This document shows, in pieces, positions 1 through 6,130 of a stretch of 7,188 bases of DNA. The stretch spans positions 1 to 7,188 of the forward strand of contig CAMHRH010000042.1 of the NCBI GenBank assembly GCA_946187605.1, written 5' to 3'. Within the stretch, counting starts at the first letter, position 1. Each line of letters begins with the position of its first letter. The DNA is from an uncultured Candidatus Saccharibacteria bacterium. Its GTDB lineage: Bacteria; Patescibacteriota; Saccharimonadia; Saccharimonadales; Saccharimonadaceae. The translations under genes were made by a program, and so were the position numbers. Below the pieces are notes generated by a model that saw only the letters and a list, made by a program, of their open reading frames with translations, was not told the origin of the DNA and searched no databases.

Positions 1-22
1 TCCCTGAGCCGATGACTAGAGA

Positions 23-68
23 CTGCTACTGGAAAGCAGCCGCTTGGCTGTCGGCTAGAAAGCCGGCA
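23..68 (+). other. Two tandem small hairpins just upstream of the membrane-protein start
   Basis: Two inverted repeats lie back to back. CTGCT (23-27) pairs with AGCAG (35-39) around a 7-nt loop. An 8-bp stem follows, pairing 49-56 with 61-68 (one G-U) around the loop AGAA. The second stem ends 6 nt before the AAGGAG at 75-80, so as RNA it could influence ribosome access. I do not recognise a known riboswitch class. The same bases also read as open coding sequence in frame with the gene that follows, so the hairpins may be incidental. Confidence 0.25.
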
Positions 69-74
69 ACTGTC

Positions 75-80
75 AAGGAG
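75..80 (+). promoter_or_regulatory. Shine-Dalgarno AAGGAG for the ATG at 87
   Basis: A perfect AAGGAG sits 6 nt before the ATG at 87. This is why 87 is preferred over the in-frame ATG at 12, which has no such signal. The presence of a Shine-Dalgarno suggests this gene is either operon-internal or expressed from a leadered mRNA, unlike sbcB, the acyltransferase gene and the phosphotransacetylase gene. Confidence 0.5.
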
Positions 81-86
81 AATCGG

Positions 87-608
87 ATGGTGCATGCCAT
101 TCGCCTGCCATCTACTTTTAGCGACATCGTATGGACGCTTGCGTCTATGTTTGTCGTCGGCAAGATGGCGATAAGCCTGCATTGGACTGGCATTGTTCAG
201 CTGTGGAGAAACCTCTTTGGTGGTTTCGAAGCATCCCTAAGCACGGCTAAGATCTGGTCGGTGCTTACTGTAGCGACGCTAGTCATAGTTACTGGCGCCA
301 CGACAGCTACGCTCCGTCTTTCAGCGGAGCGTCATACAGCAAGAAAACTGCTTGCAAAGTGTCAGACTGCTGGCGAATCGCCGGTGGTTAGACTGGGCTT
401 GTCGCCCATACTGGTTGTAGTACATACTATATGGGCTCTGAATGAGATCATATTCTTCGTGATCGGTTTTTATGCGAACGAGATTCGCGAAAAACACCAC
501 GCCGCTACTACTACCAAAACGAAGACAGTCGACATCCGGCAGCTTCGAGAGAAGATGCTTTGTGGTGATGGCTATTATGTCAACGTCCGCTGTTCTCCAG
601 CGGCTTGA
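87..608 (+). CDS. Small membrane protein, three predicted helices, function unknown
   Basis: This 173-residue product is not a family I recognise. Hydrophobic stretches at about residues 14-32, 55-78 and 107-129 look like three membrane helices. A basic loop lies between the second and third (AERHTARKLLAK region), and the tail after residue 130 is polar and Lys/Thr-rich. The start at 87 follows a good AAGGAG. The frame also stays open leftwards through an ATG at 12 to the window edge, so the true N-terminus could lie further upstream, even outside the window. The last 34 bp overlap the end of sbcB on the other strand. Base composition is higher in GC than the neighbouring genes, which may mean an accessory or acquired segment. 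It could be a single-lineage hypothetical gene; the coding assignment rests on the length, the coherent helices and the ribosome site. Confidence 0.5.
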   Translation: MVHAIRLPSTFSDIVWTLASMFVVGKMAISLHWTGIVQLWRNLFGGFEASLSTAKIWSVLTVATLVIVTGATTATLRLSAERHTARKLLAKCQTAGESPVVRLGLSPILVVVHTIWALNEIIFFVIGFYANEIREKHHAATTTKTKTVDIRQLREKMLCGDGYYVNVRCSPAA

Positions 609-1972
609 TATAGAGTTATGAAAGGGATGGGGGCCGGCGCAAGCCAAAGTTGCAGTTCTTCGAGTAAAAAGCTGTCTTTTCCGGCCGCAGCGAGTTCTTG
701 GATTTCTTTAATGTATTGATTTGCGTGTGCCTTAATTCGCTCAACGCGATATTTCTCCCAAGCGGCATGCTCGCTTTCAGATAATGAGTTTTCAAAATTG
801 CGCGCCTTGTAATGCAATAGTAAATCTGGCAAACGCGGATCGTGAAAATCTGGATGAAAATCCGCCAAATCGTTCACCGTCGCACGCGAGATAGCCATGC
901 ATTTTGTTTTATCCTGTGCATCCAAAAAACCATCATATAATGCGCTTTCACTATCAACTGCCGGTGGAAATTCAGTACGCGCTTCATTCTCACTGCGCAT
1001 TCGCTCAATGAAATCCGGATGTGCGAGCAGGGCTTTAAGATTTTTTTCAACTGTTGCCTTATCGAGTCCTATCTTGACCCAACCGTCACCTTGTTCAAGC
1101 ACGCCAAGCGGCGCAACCGCTGGACAGTGATTGTATTTTAGTTCTTTTACAGTTGGGAAAAATTTCGGTTCACCCTCGGCAAGCAGCTCGTCGAGATTTT
1201 GACGCAGGTCGAAGACTAGCACATTGCCATTCCTAGCTGGCGCAATCGGAAACGCGACAGTTGTTTTTGCATTTGCACTTGAATATTGTCCGCAAGTATA
1301 TACGAAAGGTGTCGGATTCTGCAGGTTTACAAGTTGCTGCACGGCTCTTTTGTCGCGCATTTTGAATAGATAGTTATAAAGTGAATTTTGCTTTTCGCGG
1401 ATTAGGCGCGTTACGTCAATTAAGGCGTTTACATCAGAAAGTGCATCGTGTGCCGCCTCATGTGATATTCCATTCGCCTTTGTCATGAGCTCGAGCCGAT
1501 TCGTCGCTTTGCCTTCTGGCGTGACTGGCCAATTGATACCTTCTGGGCGTAATGCACGCGTCATGCGTACGACGTCGAGCATATCCCAACGGCTACGGCC
1601 GTCTTTCCACTGCCATTCATACGGATCGTAAAAATTCCGCCAAAAGCAATAACGCATGTGTTCGTCGTCGAAACGCACCGAGTTATACCCGCAAGCAATT
1701 GTGCCTGGCGTAAAAATCTCTTCAGAAACGTATTTGCAAAATTCCGCTTCGGTAAGTCCGTCAAGCTGTGTGCTTTGTGGCGTAATGCCAGTTACCATAA
1801 TCGCACCCGGACTCGGCAGAGTATCATTTGGCAGCTTGACGAGAATGTTCACTGGATCGCCGATTGGCTCGAGCTCCATGTTTGTGCGTTGCCCGGCAAA
1901 CTGCATAATGCGGTCGACGCGCGGACTCAGACCTGACGTTTCAAGGTCATAAAAGAAGAATGATTGCTCCAT
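575..1972 (-). CDS. sbcB: Exodeoxyribonuclease I (SbcB/ExoI), 3'-5' single-strand DNA exonuclease
   Basis: The enzyme degrades single-stranded DNA from the 3' end in recombination and mismatch repair. At 465 residues it matches the usual size (E. coli 475). The N-terminal DEDD exonuclease domain is intact. Metal-binding D9 and E11 lie in YDLETSG, D102/D103 in GYNSVRFDDE, and H175 and D180 in AHDALSDV. The ExoI signatures GITPQ (62-66), RNFYDPY (112-118) and ALRPEGINWP (140-149) closely follow the E. coli protein, including the LTKANGI-type segment (here MTKANGI). The C-terminal ExoI domain is recognisable through the HYKARNFENSLS segment. The final roughly 20 residues, starting APAPIPF, are proline-containing and have no obvious match in the E. 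coli tail. The ATG at 1972 lies 6 nt after a -10-like box with no Shine-Dalgarno. The 3' end overlaps the convergent membrane-protein gene by 34 bp, and no terminator is visible there. Confidence 0.95.
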   Translation of the reverse strand: MEQSFFFYDLETSGLSPRVDRIMQFAGQRTNMELEPIGDPVNILVKLPNDTLPSPGAIMVTGITPQSTQLDGLTEAEFCKYVSEEIFTPGTIACGYNSVRFDDEHMRYCFWRNFYDPYEWQWKDGRSRWDMLDVVRMTRALRPEGINWPVTPEGKATNRLELMTKANGISHEAAHDALSDVNALIDVTRLIREKQNSLYNYLFKMRDKRAVQQLVNLQNPTPFVYTCGQYSSANAKTTVAFPIAPARNGNVLVFDLRQNLDELLAEGEPKFFPTVKELKYNHCPAVAPLGVLEQGDGWVKIGLDKATVEKNLKALLAHPDFIERMRSENEARTEFPPAVDSESALYDGFLDAQDKTKCMAISRATVNDLADFHPDFHDPRLPDLLLHYKARNFENSLSESEHAAWEKYRVERIKAHANQYIKEIQELAAAGKDSFLLEELQLWLAPAPIPFITLYQAAGEQRTLT

Positions 1973-1978
1973 GCAAAC

Positions 1979-1987
1979 ATTGTAGCA
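1979..1987 (-). promoter_or_regulatory. Extended -10 promoter of sbcB (TGC-TACAAT), predicting a leaderless mRNA
   Basis: Read on the minus strand, TACAAT (1984-1979) is preceded directly by TGC, the extended -10 form. Only 6 nt separate it from the sbcB ATG at 1972, so transcription would begin at or within a base or two of the start codon. No convincing -35 hexamer is seen at 16-18 bp spacing. No Shine-Dalgarno is present. Confidence 0.6.
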
Positions 1988-2028
1988 TTTCTATAATTCT
2001 TATGTTTTTAATACGTACGCTGAGCCTT

Positions 2029-2034
2029 TATAAT
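2029..2034 (+). promoter_or_regulatory. -10 box TATAAT of the acyltransferase gene, predicting a leaderless mRNA
   Basis: A consensus TATAAT ends 6 nt before the ATG at 2041, so the predicted transcription start coincides with the start codon. There is no Shine-Dalgarno in between, and no good -35 hexamer at the usual spacing. A second TATAAT at 1992-1997 is an alternative that would give a leader of about 35 nt. It also has no -35 and no ribosome site downstream. Confidence 0.55.
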
Positions 2035-2040
2035 AAAAGT

Positions 2041-3888
2041 ATGCACAAGTTGGTAGGCCTAAATACACTCCGGTTTTTTGCGATTGTCTTTATTGTGGTT
2101 TATCATCTATTTCGAAGCGCTCTGCCTGGCGGTTTTATTGCTGTTGAGATCTTCTTCTGTATTTCTGGGTTCTTAATCGCGCGCAAACTGATTAATCATG
2201 TTGATGTTGGATATAATTTGCGCTATTGGCAATTTATTAAGTCGCGTCTTAGGCGGCTATATCCTACGCTATTTATTTGCGTTGTAGTCTGTCTTGCGCT
2301 TGCGGTTATTGTTGACTCGGACGTTATGACCGGAGCGCGCGTTAATACGCTTACGGCACTTACTTTCACGACTAATATTTCTGAGCTTATTACTGGCGGT
2401 AGCTATGAAGAAAGCTTCTTGCCGAACCTATTCGAAAACACTTGGTTTTTAGCTTTGCTGTTTCAATTCTATTTACTATTGCCGCTACTATTCCAGCTTC
2501 AAATTCGAATTTTCCGCACGCGCAAAGCGGCAATTAAATTCTTCGGCATTTCACTATTCTGCCTCGGCATTGCATCGTCGGCGCTCATGGCTTGTTATGG
2601 CGGCTTCTTTGGTATGGCGGATCGTGCATATTTTGCAATCGATTCTCATATGGCGGCATTTTGCTTTGGCGCTGCTTTCGCGACGTTCAAATATTTCGTG
2701 CCACGTACGCCGCGCACTTCAAAATTCGTGCCCGCCGTTGGGATTATTCTGTGCCTCGTAACACTAACTGTGCTTGCGCTCCGCATCGAGTATAATAGCC
2801 CACTTGCATTTTTGTTCGCCTTACCGTTTGCAGATTTTCTCGCCATTGTAATGCTTGCTTGTATTATTAAGCTGCAACCAAATATTCGCGAGCGCCGCAA
2901 AACGCGCAATATTATCCGGATTTTTGAGAGCCTCGGCACGCTTTCGTTTGGTGTTTATTTATATCATTGGCCACTTTATATTCTGTTGCCGCATTTATTG
3001 CCATCCGATACGGCCGACTGGGCTTATGGCGTTGTAAATATTGTGATAAGCATCTTACTTGCGTGCTTGACGTTAAAGATCGTCTCGATAAATGACTTTT
3101 ACAAGAAATTCCGTCGTCTAAGAACTTCGGTCAAGCTTCCATATGTCGCTGGAGCAGTTGCGATTATTGCGCTTGCAGTCGTCGCGATTATTCGCGCGCC
3201 AGAAACGTCTAGTATTGCCGAACAGCTAAATATAATCGCGGAGCGCAATGAAGAGCAGGTAAATGCTACTGCCGGCGAGATTAGTTATATTTCGGCTGCG
3301 CAGGTACTCGATGAAGTATCAGATGCGCTCAGCGCGCAGTTGCAACTAGCGCAAGATTCAAAAGTTCTTCCAGCGCCGAGCGGTTCACTTGCGGCCGAGA
3401 ATGCTAATTCGGCACGCGTACTCGTGATTGGTGATTCGGTCACTCTCGGAGCAAAAGAAGCTATAGAAGCGACAATTTCGAAATCATTCGTTGATGCGCG
3501 TGAGAATCGCGGTATCGAGACGGCAACCGGTATCATTGCTGGATATGCCGCTACCGGAAAACTTCCAGGCATCATTGTTGTCAGCCTTGCGACAAACTAT
3601 CGTGATATTACAGAAAAGATGCTTCAAGATATTGTCGCTACGGCTGGGAAGGGCACAAAGTTTATCTTTGTTACAGCTTATGCTGGTCCACTCCAGCCAC
3701 GCGAGACGCAGAATGCTGTCATTGCTAATTATGCTAACAAACACAAGAGCATTTATGTTGCCGATTGGTGGAGTGTCTCGCATGATAATTGGTCGCTTAT
3801 GTATGCGGACCATATTCATTTAAATCCCGAAGGCCGCACCGCCTATGCGAATCTTCTCAGTAATACAATCAAGGAGATGCAGCAATGA
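2041..3888 (+). CDS. OatA-like O-acyltransferase: AT3 membrane domain plus extracytoplasmic SGNH domain
   Basis: This 615-residue protein joins two catalytic domains. The N-terminal acyltransferase-3 domain (about 1-350) is strongly hydrophobic, with around ten helices. It carries the family R-x10-H motif as R11 and H22, GGFIAVEIFFCISGFLI near 30-46, SRLRRLYP, and YLYHWPL (306-312). A last helix (367-384) leads to a linker and then an SGNH esterase/transferase domain. Its block I is GDS with nucleophile S466, block III is a LATN with N519, and block V is DHIH with D590 and H593, so the triad looks complete. Fusions of this kind O-acetylate cell-wall glycans: peptidoglycan for OatA, other polysaccharides for OafA types. 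The SGNH part resembles OatA most, but the acceptor is not provable here. The start at 2041 begins directly at the canonical LxxLRxxA region. An upstream in-frame ATG at 1960 would lie inside sbcB and is rejected. The stop overlaps the next gene by 4 bp. Confidence 0.9.
   Translation: MHKLVGLNTLRFFAIVFIVVYHLFRSALPGGFIAVEIFFCISGFLIARKLINHVDVGYNLRYWQFIKSRLRRLYPTLFICVVVCLALAVIVDSDVMTGARVNTLTALTFTTNISELITGGSYEESFLPNLFENTWFLALLFQFYLLLPLLFQLQIRIFRTRKAAIKFFGISLFCLGIASSALMACYGGFFGMADRAYFAIDSHMAAFCFGAAFATFKYFVPRTPRTSKFVPAVGIILCLVTLTVLALRIEYNSPLAFLFALPFADFLAIVMLACIIKLQPNIRERRKTRNIIRIFESLGTLSFGVYLYHWPLYILLPHLLPSDTADWAYGVVNIVISILLACLTLKIVSINDFYKKFRRLRTSVKLPYVAGAVAIIALAVVAIIRAPETSSIAEQLNIIAERNEEQVNATAGEISYISAAQVLDEVSDALSAQLQLAQDSKVLPAPSGSLAAENANSARVLVIGDSVTLGAKEAIEATISKSFVDARENRGIETATGIIAGYAATGKLPGIIVVSLATNYRDITEKMLQDIVATAGKGTKFIFVTAYAGPLQPRETQNAVIANYANKHKSIYVADWWSVSHDNWSLMYADHIHLNPEGRTAYANLLSNTIKEMQQ
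3871..3876 (+). promoter_or_regulatory. Shine-Dalgarno AAGGAG for the coiled-coil gene, inside the acyltransferase gene
   Basis: AAGGAG lies 8 nt before the ATG at 3885, within the last codons of the acyltransferase. With the ATGA stop/start overlap it points to coupled translation from one mRNA. It contrasts with the promoter-proximal genes around it, which have no such site. Confidence 0.75.
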
Positions 3889-4613
3889 GTGTCGTAAAGA
3901 AGAGTGAAAAAAGCCGAAGGTTTTTTGCAGCGCTGCTATTTGTGCTAATTATCACATTCGTTGCCGGTGAGAGCCTACTACTGCTTACTGCTCGCGATAA
4001 ATATAACCGCTCACGTGCACATGAAGACGCCGAAGACATCATTACCGAGCTAAATCTCCTATCTTCGAGCCTAATTTCGGGCGACCGTACGATATATGAA
4101 GATTCAGTTACGCGTTTTCGCGTTTCATTGATGCACGTCTCCGAGAATGAGTATATGCGTGCTAGTCAAAACGACTTACTTAAAGACATGAATGACTATA
4201 ACGAGTATCTATTAAGTAACGCTACGACCGTGTCGGAGCTATTAGACTTAAGTGCTTCATTGGGCAGTATTAGTGTAGAGCTAGCATCGCAGCAAAACGA
4301 TAAACTTGACGCATCGAATTTCTATCAAATTAAACGCGTATTTGAATCGCTACGCGAAACGCTAGCAAAGATTGAGAGTGAAGAACTGAAAGATATTCGT
4401 GATAAGCTTGATAAATATGCACAGAAGATAATTACGCTTTCGCAAAATTCTGCCGTCTGCGTCTCGGTCTGCCCGCAAGATAGCTTTGCTAGCAAGCTCG
4501 AAAAACTTGAGAAATATCGAAAAGACTATCGTGAAGAGTTGCAAAAATTCGACCTTGAGATTTCGCAGAGCTATAATCCTAGCAGCATTATCGCTCGCCT
4601 GAAAGAAATCTGA
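3885..4613 (+). CDS. Single-pass membrane-anchored coiled-coil protein, function unknown
   Basis: I do not recognise a family for this 242-residue protein. A short basic N-terminus (KKSEKSRR) is followed by one hydrophobic helix at about 13-35. The remaining roughly 205 residues are predicted to lie outside the membrane and are polar. Heptad-like Leu/Ile spacing and many Glu, Lys and Asp residues suggest mostly helical coiled coil, especially at about 45-180 and 200-230. The only cysteines seen form a C192-x3-C196 pair followed by Pro, in an otherwise helical stretch; they could form a hairpin disulphide outside the cell. The gene overlaps the acyltransferase by 4 bp (ATGA) and has an AAGGAG ribosome site, so the two are co-translated and probably work together. 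A role as scaffold, partner or wall-spanning stalk for the acyltransferase is an inference from position only. It ends in TGA. Confidence 0.85.
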   Translation: MSVVKKSEKSRRFFAALLFVLIITFVAGESLLLLTARDKYNRSRAHEDAEDIITELNLLSSSLISGDRTIYEDSVTRFRVSLMHVSENEYMRASQNDLLKDMNDYNEYLLSNATTVSELLDLSASLGSISVELASQQNDKLDASNFYQIKRVFESLRETLAKIESEELKDIRDKLDKYAQKIITLSQNSAVCVSVCPQDSFASKLEKLEKYRKDYREELQKFDLEISQSYNPSSIIARLKEI

Positions 4614-4617
4614 GTCA

Positions 4618-4647
4618 TTGACTAATAATTCCGAAAATGCTTATAAT
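4618..4647 (+). promoter_or_regulatory. Sigma-70-type promoter of the SipW-type surface protein gene (TTGACT-18-TATAAT)
   Basis: TTGACT (4618-4623) and TATAAT (4642-4647) are separated by 18 bp, the best -35/-10 pair in the window. Transcription would start near 4654, leaving about a 26-nt leader without a Shine-Dalgarno. A second -10-like box, TAAAAT at 4664-4669, would start transcription only a few bases before the ATG at 4680. The -35 is embedded in a small palindrome, AGTCA-T-TGACT (4613-4623), which could be an operator half-site pair or chance. Confidence 0.55.
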
Positions 4648-4679
4648 TATCTCAAGATTTAGCTAAAATCAAAACATCG

Positions 4680-5315
4680 ATGAAGAAACTCCAAAACAAA
4701 AAAGTTCTAATCGCCGGAATTGCGCTAATTGGATTTGCTGCAGTCGGTGGCACTTTCGCGTTTATGAATACCTCGGTGCCGTTTGAGAATGTTTTTAAAC
4801 TTGGTGCTTATGAAGTGGACTATACCGAGACCTTCAGTAGTCCTAGCAACTGGTCTCCGTGCGACGTTGCGCCAAAAAGCGTGACGGTTACGAACAAGGG
4901 CTCTATCGCTGTCGGTGCGCGCATTAAATATACGGAGAGTTGGAAAGCAACGGACGACTCCGACCTTCCGCTTGTTGCTGAGGATAAAAATGGCAATGAG
5001 TTCTCGCTCGCTACGCCAAAACTTATCAATCTCGACAAATGGCTTTATGACGGTAGCGAGTATTATTACTACTACAAAGAACTCCAGCCAAACGAAACGA
5101 CGGTGCCGTTCATGGAGTCGGTGACGTTTAATTGTGAAACGAATTTTGTAAACGAAGAAATAACATATACAAACACGGAGACCGGCAAGGAAGGGCGTAG
5201 CTCTGAGAACGACTATCTTTCTTCTACTTATCATCTGAATATTAATATCCAGACTATTCAGCGCGACAAGCAGGTTGATGCTTGGGGCGCCGTGCCGACT
5301 CCTAGCAATCCATAA
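4680..5315 (+). CDS. SipW-dependent-type secreted surface/matrix protein (TasA/camelysin-like)
   Basis: The 211-residue product has a lysine-rich start (MKKLQNKK) and a hydrophobic stretch (9-22). The signature VGGTFAF (22-28) is typical of signal peptides cut by the SipW-type signal peptidase, with cleavage probably just after A27. The mature part starts with an N-x-F-x-x-G-like segment (N37-G42, ending FKLGAY) and continues through an ETF region. It then has PKSVTVTNKG (65-74) followed by an RIKY strand. This is the beta-sandwich pattern of TasA/CalY/BsaA-family proteins that assemble into extracellular fibres or matrix. C61 and C152 could form a disulphide. A run of five tyrosines (128-132) and a Pro/Ser-rich end (VPTPSNP) are also seen. 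The signal and fold pattern support the family call; fibre formation is inference. No sipW peptidase gene is in the window. The gene has its own promoter and no Shine-Dalgarno, and it lies 66 bp after the coiled-coil gene. Confidence 0.75.
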   Translation: MKKLQNKKVLIAGIALIGFAAVGGTFAFMNTSVPFENVFKLGAYEVDYTETFSSPSNWSPCDVAPKSVTVTNKGSIAVGARIKYTESWKATDDSDLPLVAEDKNGNEFSLATPKLINLDKWLYDGSEYYYYYKELQPNETTVPFMESVTFNCETNFVNEEITYTNTETGKEGRSSENDYLSSTYHLNINIQTIQRDKQVDAWGAVPTPSNP

Positions 5316-5328
5316 TTATTACTATTGA

Positions 5329-5337
5329 TGCTAAAAT
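5329..5337 (+). promoter_or_regulatory. Extended -10 promoter of the phosphotransacetylase gene (TGC-TAAAAT), predicting a leaderless mRNA
   Basis: TAAAAT (5332-5337) is preceded directly by TGC, as in the sbcB promoter, and ends 6 nt before the ATG at 5344. No -35 is convincing and no Shine-Dalgarno exists, so the mRNA should start at or next to the start codon. Confidence 0.55.
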
Positions 5338-5343
5338 ATTCTT

Positions 5344-6114
5344 ATGTATAAGATTATTTTTCCAGAAGCAGACAATGAATACGTTAAGGAGGCTGCCGTA
5401 GAGCTAGCTGGCTTTTGCGAGCCGCAACTAAATAAAATGGACGTCGCAGAGGCTGCGAAGATGGTTGCAAGAGGACAAGCGGACGCGATGGTTGCTGGCA
5501 TTGACTACTCGTCGCGCGATGTAATTCTTGCAACCCGCGATGCGATCGGTGTGGCCGAGGGATGGAAGACGTTTTCGAGCTTGTTCGTGGCAGAGTTTCC
5601 TGATGGTCGAAAGATAATCTTGTCGGACGGTGCTACCTGCAAAAATCCTACTGCAGCACAACTCGCAGATATTATTGAGCTAAGCTACGATGCCGCTATG
5701 AAGATTCTGGATGAGCAACCGCGTGCTGCCGTGCTGAGCTTTTCGACTTTTGGTAGTGGCGGCAAGGATCCATCAATGGATAAAACCGCCGAAGCCATTG
5801 CGCTAATTCGCGAACGCCGCCCAGATATTTTGGTTGATGGGGAGATGCAGCTTGATGCCGCCGTTAATCCTCGTGTCGGCGAGAAAAAGGCCGCTGCGCA
5901 TGGCGGTTCGGAAGTAGCCGGTCATGCCAATGTCTTGATTGTCCCAGACATTAACTCCGGGAACATTCTATACAAATCGATTGAACAATTTGCCGGCGCA
6001 ACTGTGGCTGGTCCAATTCTATTAGGCTTTGCAAAGCCAGTGTCTGACTTATCGCGCGGCTCAACCGTCGAGGATATTATTCTGACGACAAAAAGTCTGC
6101 TAAAACTAATCTAA
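5344..6114 (+). CDS. pta: Short phosphate acetyl/butyryltransferase-family protein (phosphotransacetylase)
   Basis: The family moves an acetyl (or other acyl) group between CoA and phosphate, feeding acetate kinase for ATP in fermentation. The C-terminal two thirds is a clear match. It contains SFSTFGSGGKD, DGEMQLDAAV, PDINSGNILYK, GPILLGFAKPVSDLSRG and a VED triplet, so the residues equivalent to the catalytic Ser-Arg and Asp of the Methanosarcina enzyme are present as S237, R238 and D244. The N-terminal part is odd. After the opening FPEADN the protein jumps quickly to the AAKMVARGQADAMVAG segment, so total length is 256 instead of about 320-330 residues. Roughly 60-70 residues are missing, including the stretch that carries one CoA-binding Arg in the family. 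By eye another conserved Arg, in the DTxRP motif, is replaced (here DVILA). The activity or acyl specificity may therefore differ. No acetate kinase gene is in the window. The start is supported by the -10 box at 5332 and by the typical opening. Confidence 0.85.
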   Translation: MYKIIFPEADNEYVKEAAVELAGFCEPQLNKMDVAEAAKMVARGQADAMVAGIDYSSRDVILATRDAIGVAEGWKTFSSLFVAEFPDGRKIILSDGATCKNPTAAQLADIIELSYDAAMKILDEQPRAAVLSFSTFGSGGKDPSMDKTAEAIALIRERRPDILVDGEMQLDAAVNPRVGEKKAAAHGGSEVAGHANVLIVPDINSGNILYKSIEQFAGATVAGPILLGFAKPVSDLSRGSTVEDIILTTKSLLKLI

Positions 6115-6130
6115 CTCTTCAAGACACTAA

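Noticed and set aside
1..87. A tRNA, riboswitch or group II intron domain V at the left edge.
   Set aside because: There is no T-arm GTTCGA-type motif. The GAGCCG at 6-11 is not followed by the rest of a domain V stem, and no riboswitch consensus I know fits the two loops.
1960..2040. In-frame N-terminal extension of the acyltransferase from an ATG at 1960.
   Set aside because: It would begin inside the sbcB coding region and run across both divergent promoters. The conserved acyltransferase opening begins right after the ATG at 2041.
3484..3823. Overlapping open frames on both strands within the SGNH region.
   Set aside because: They shadow a domain with an intact catalytic triad and have no start signals or recognisable motifs.
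4725..5234. A 169-residue minus-strand open frame opposite the surface-protein gene.
   Set aside because: It lies entirely opposite a gene with a clear signal peptide and family pattern, has Arg-rich low-sense composition, and has no ribosome site or promoter of its own.
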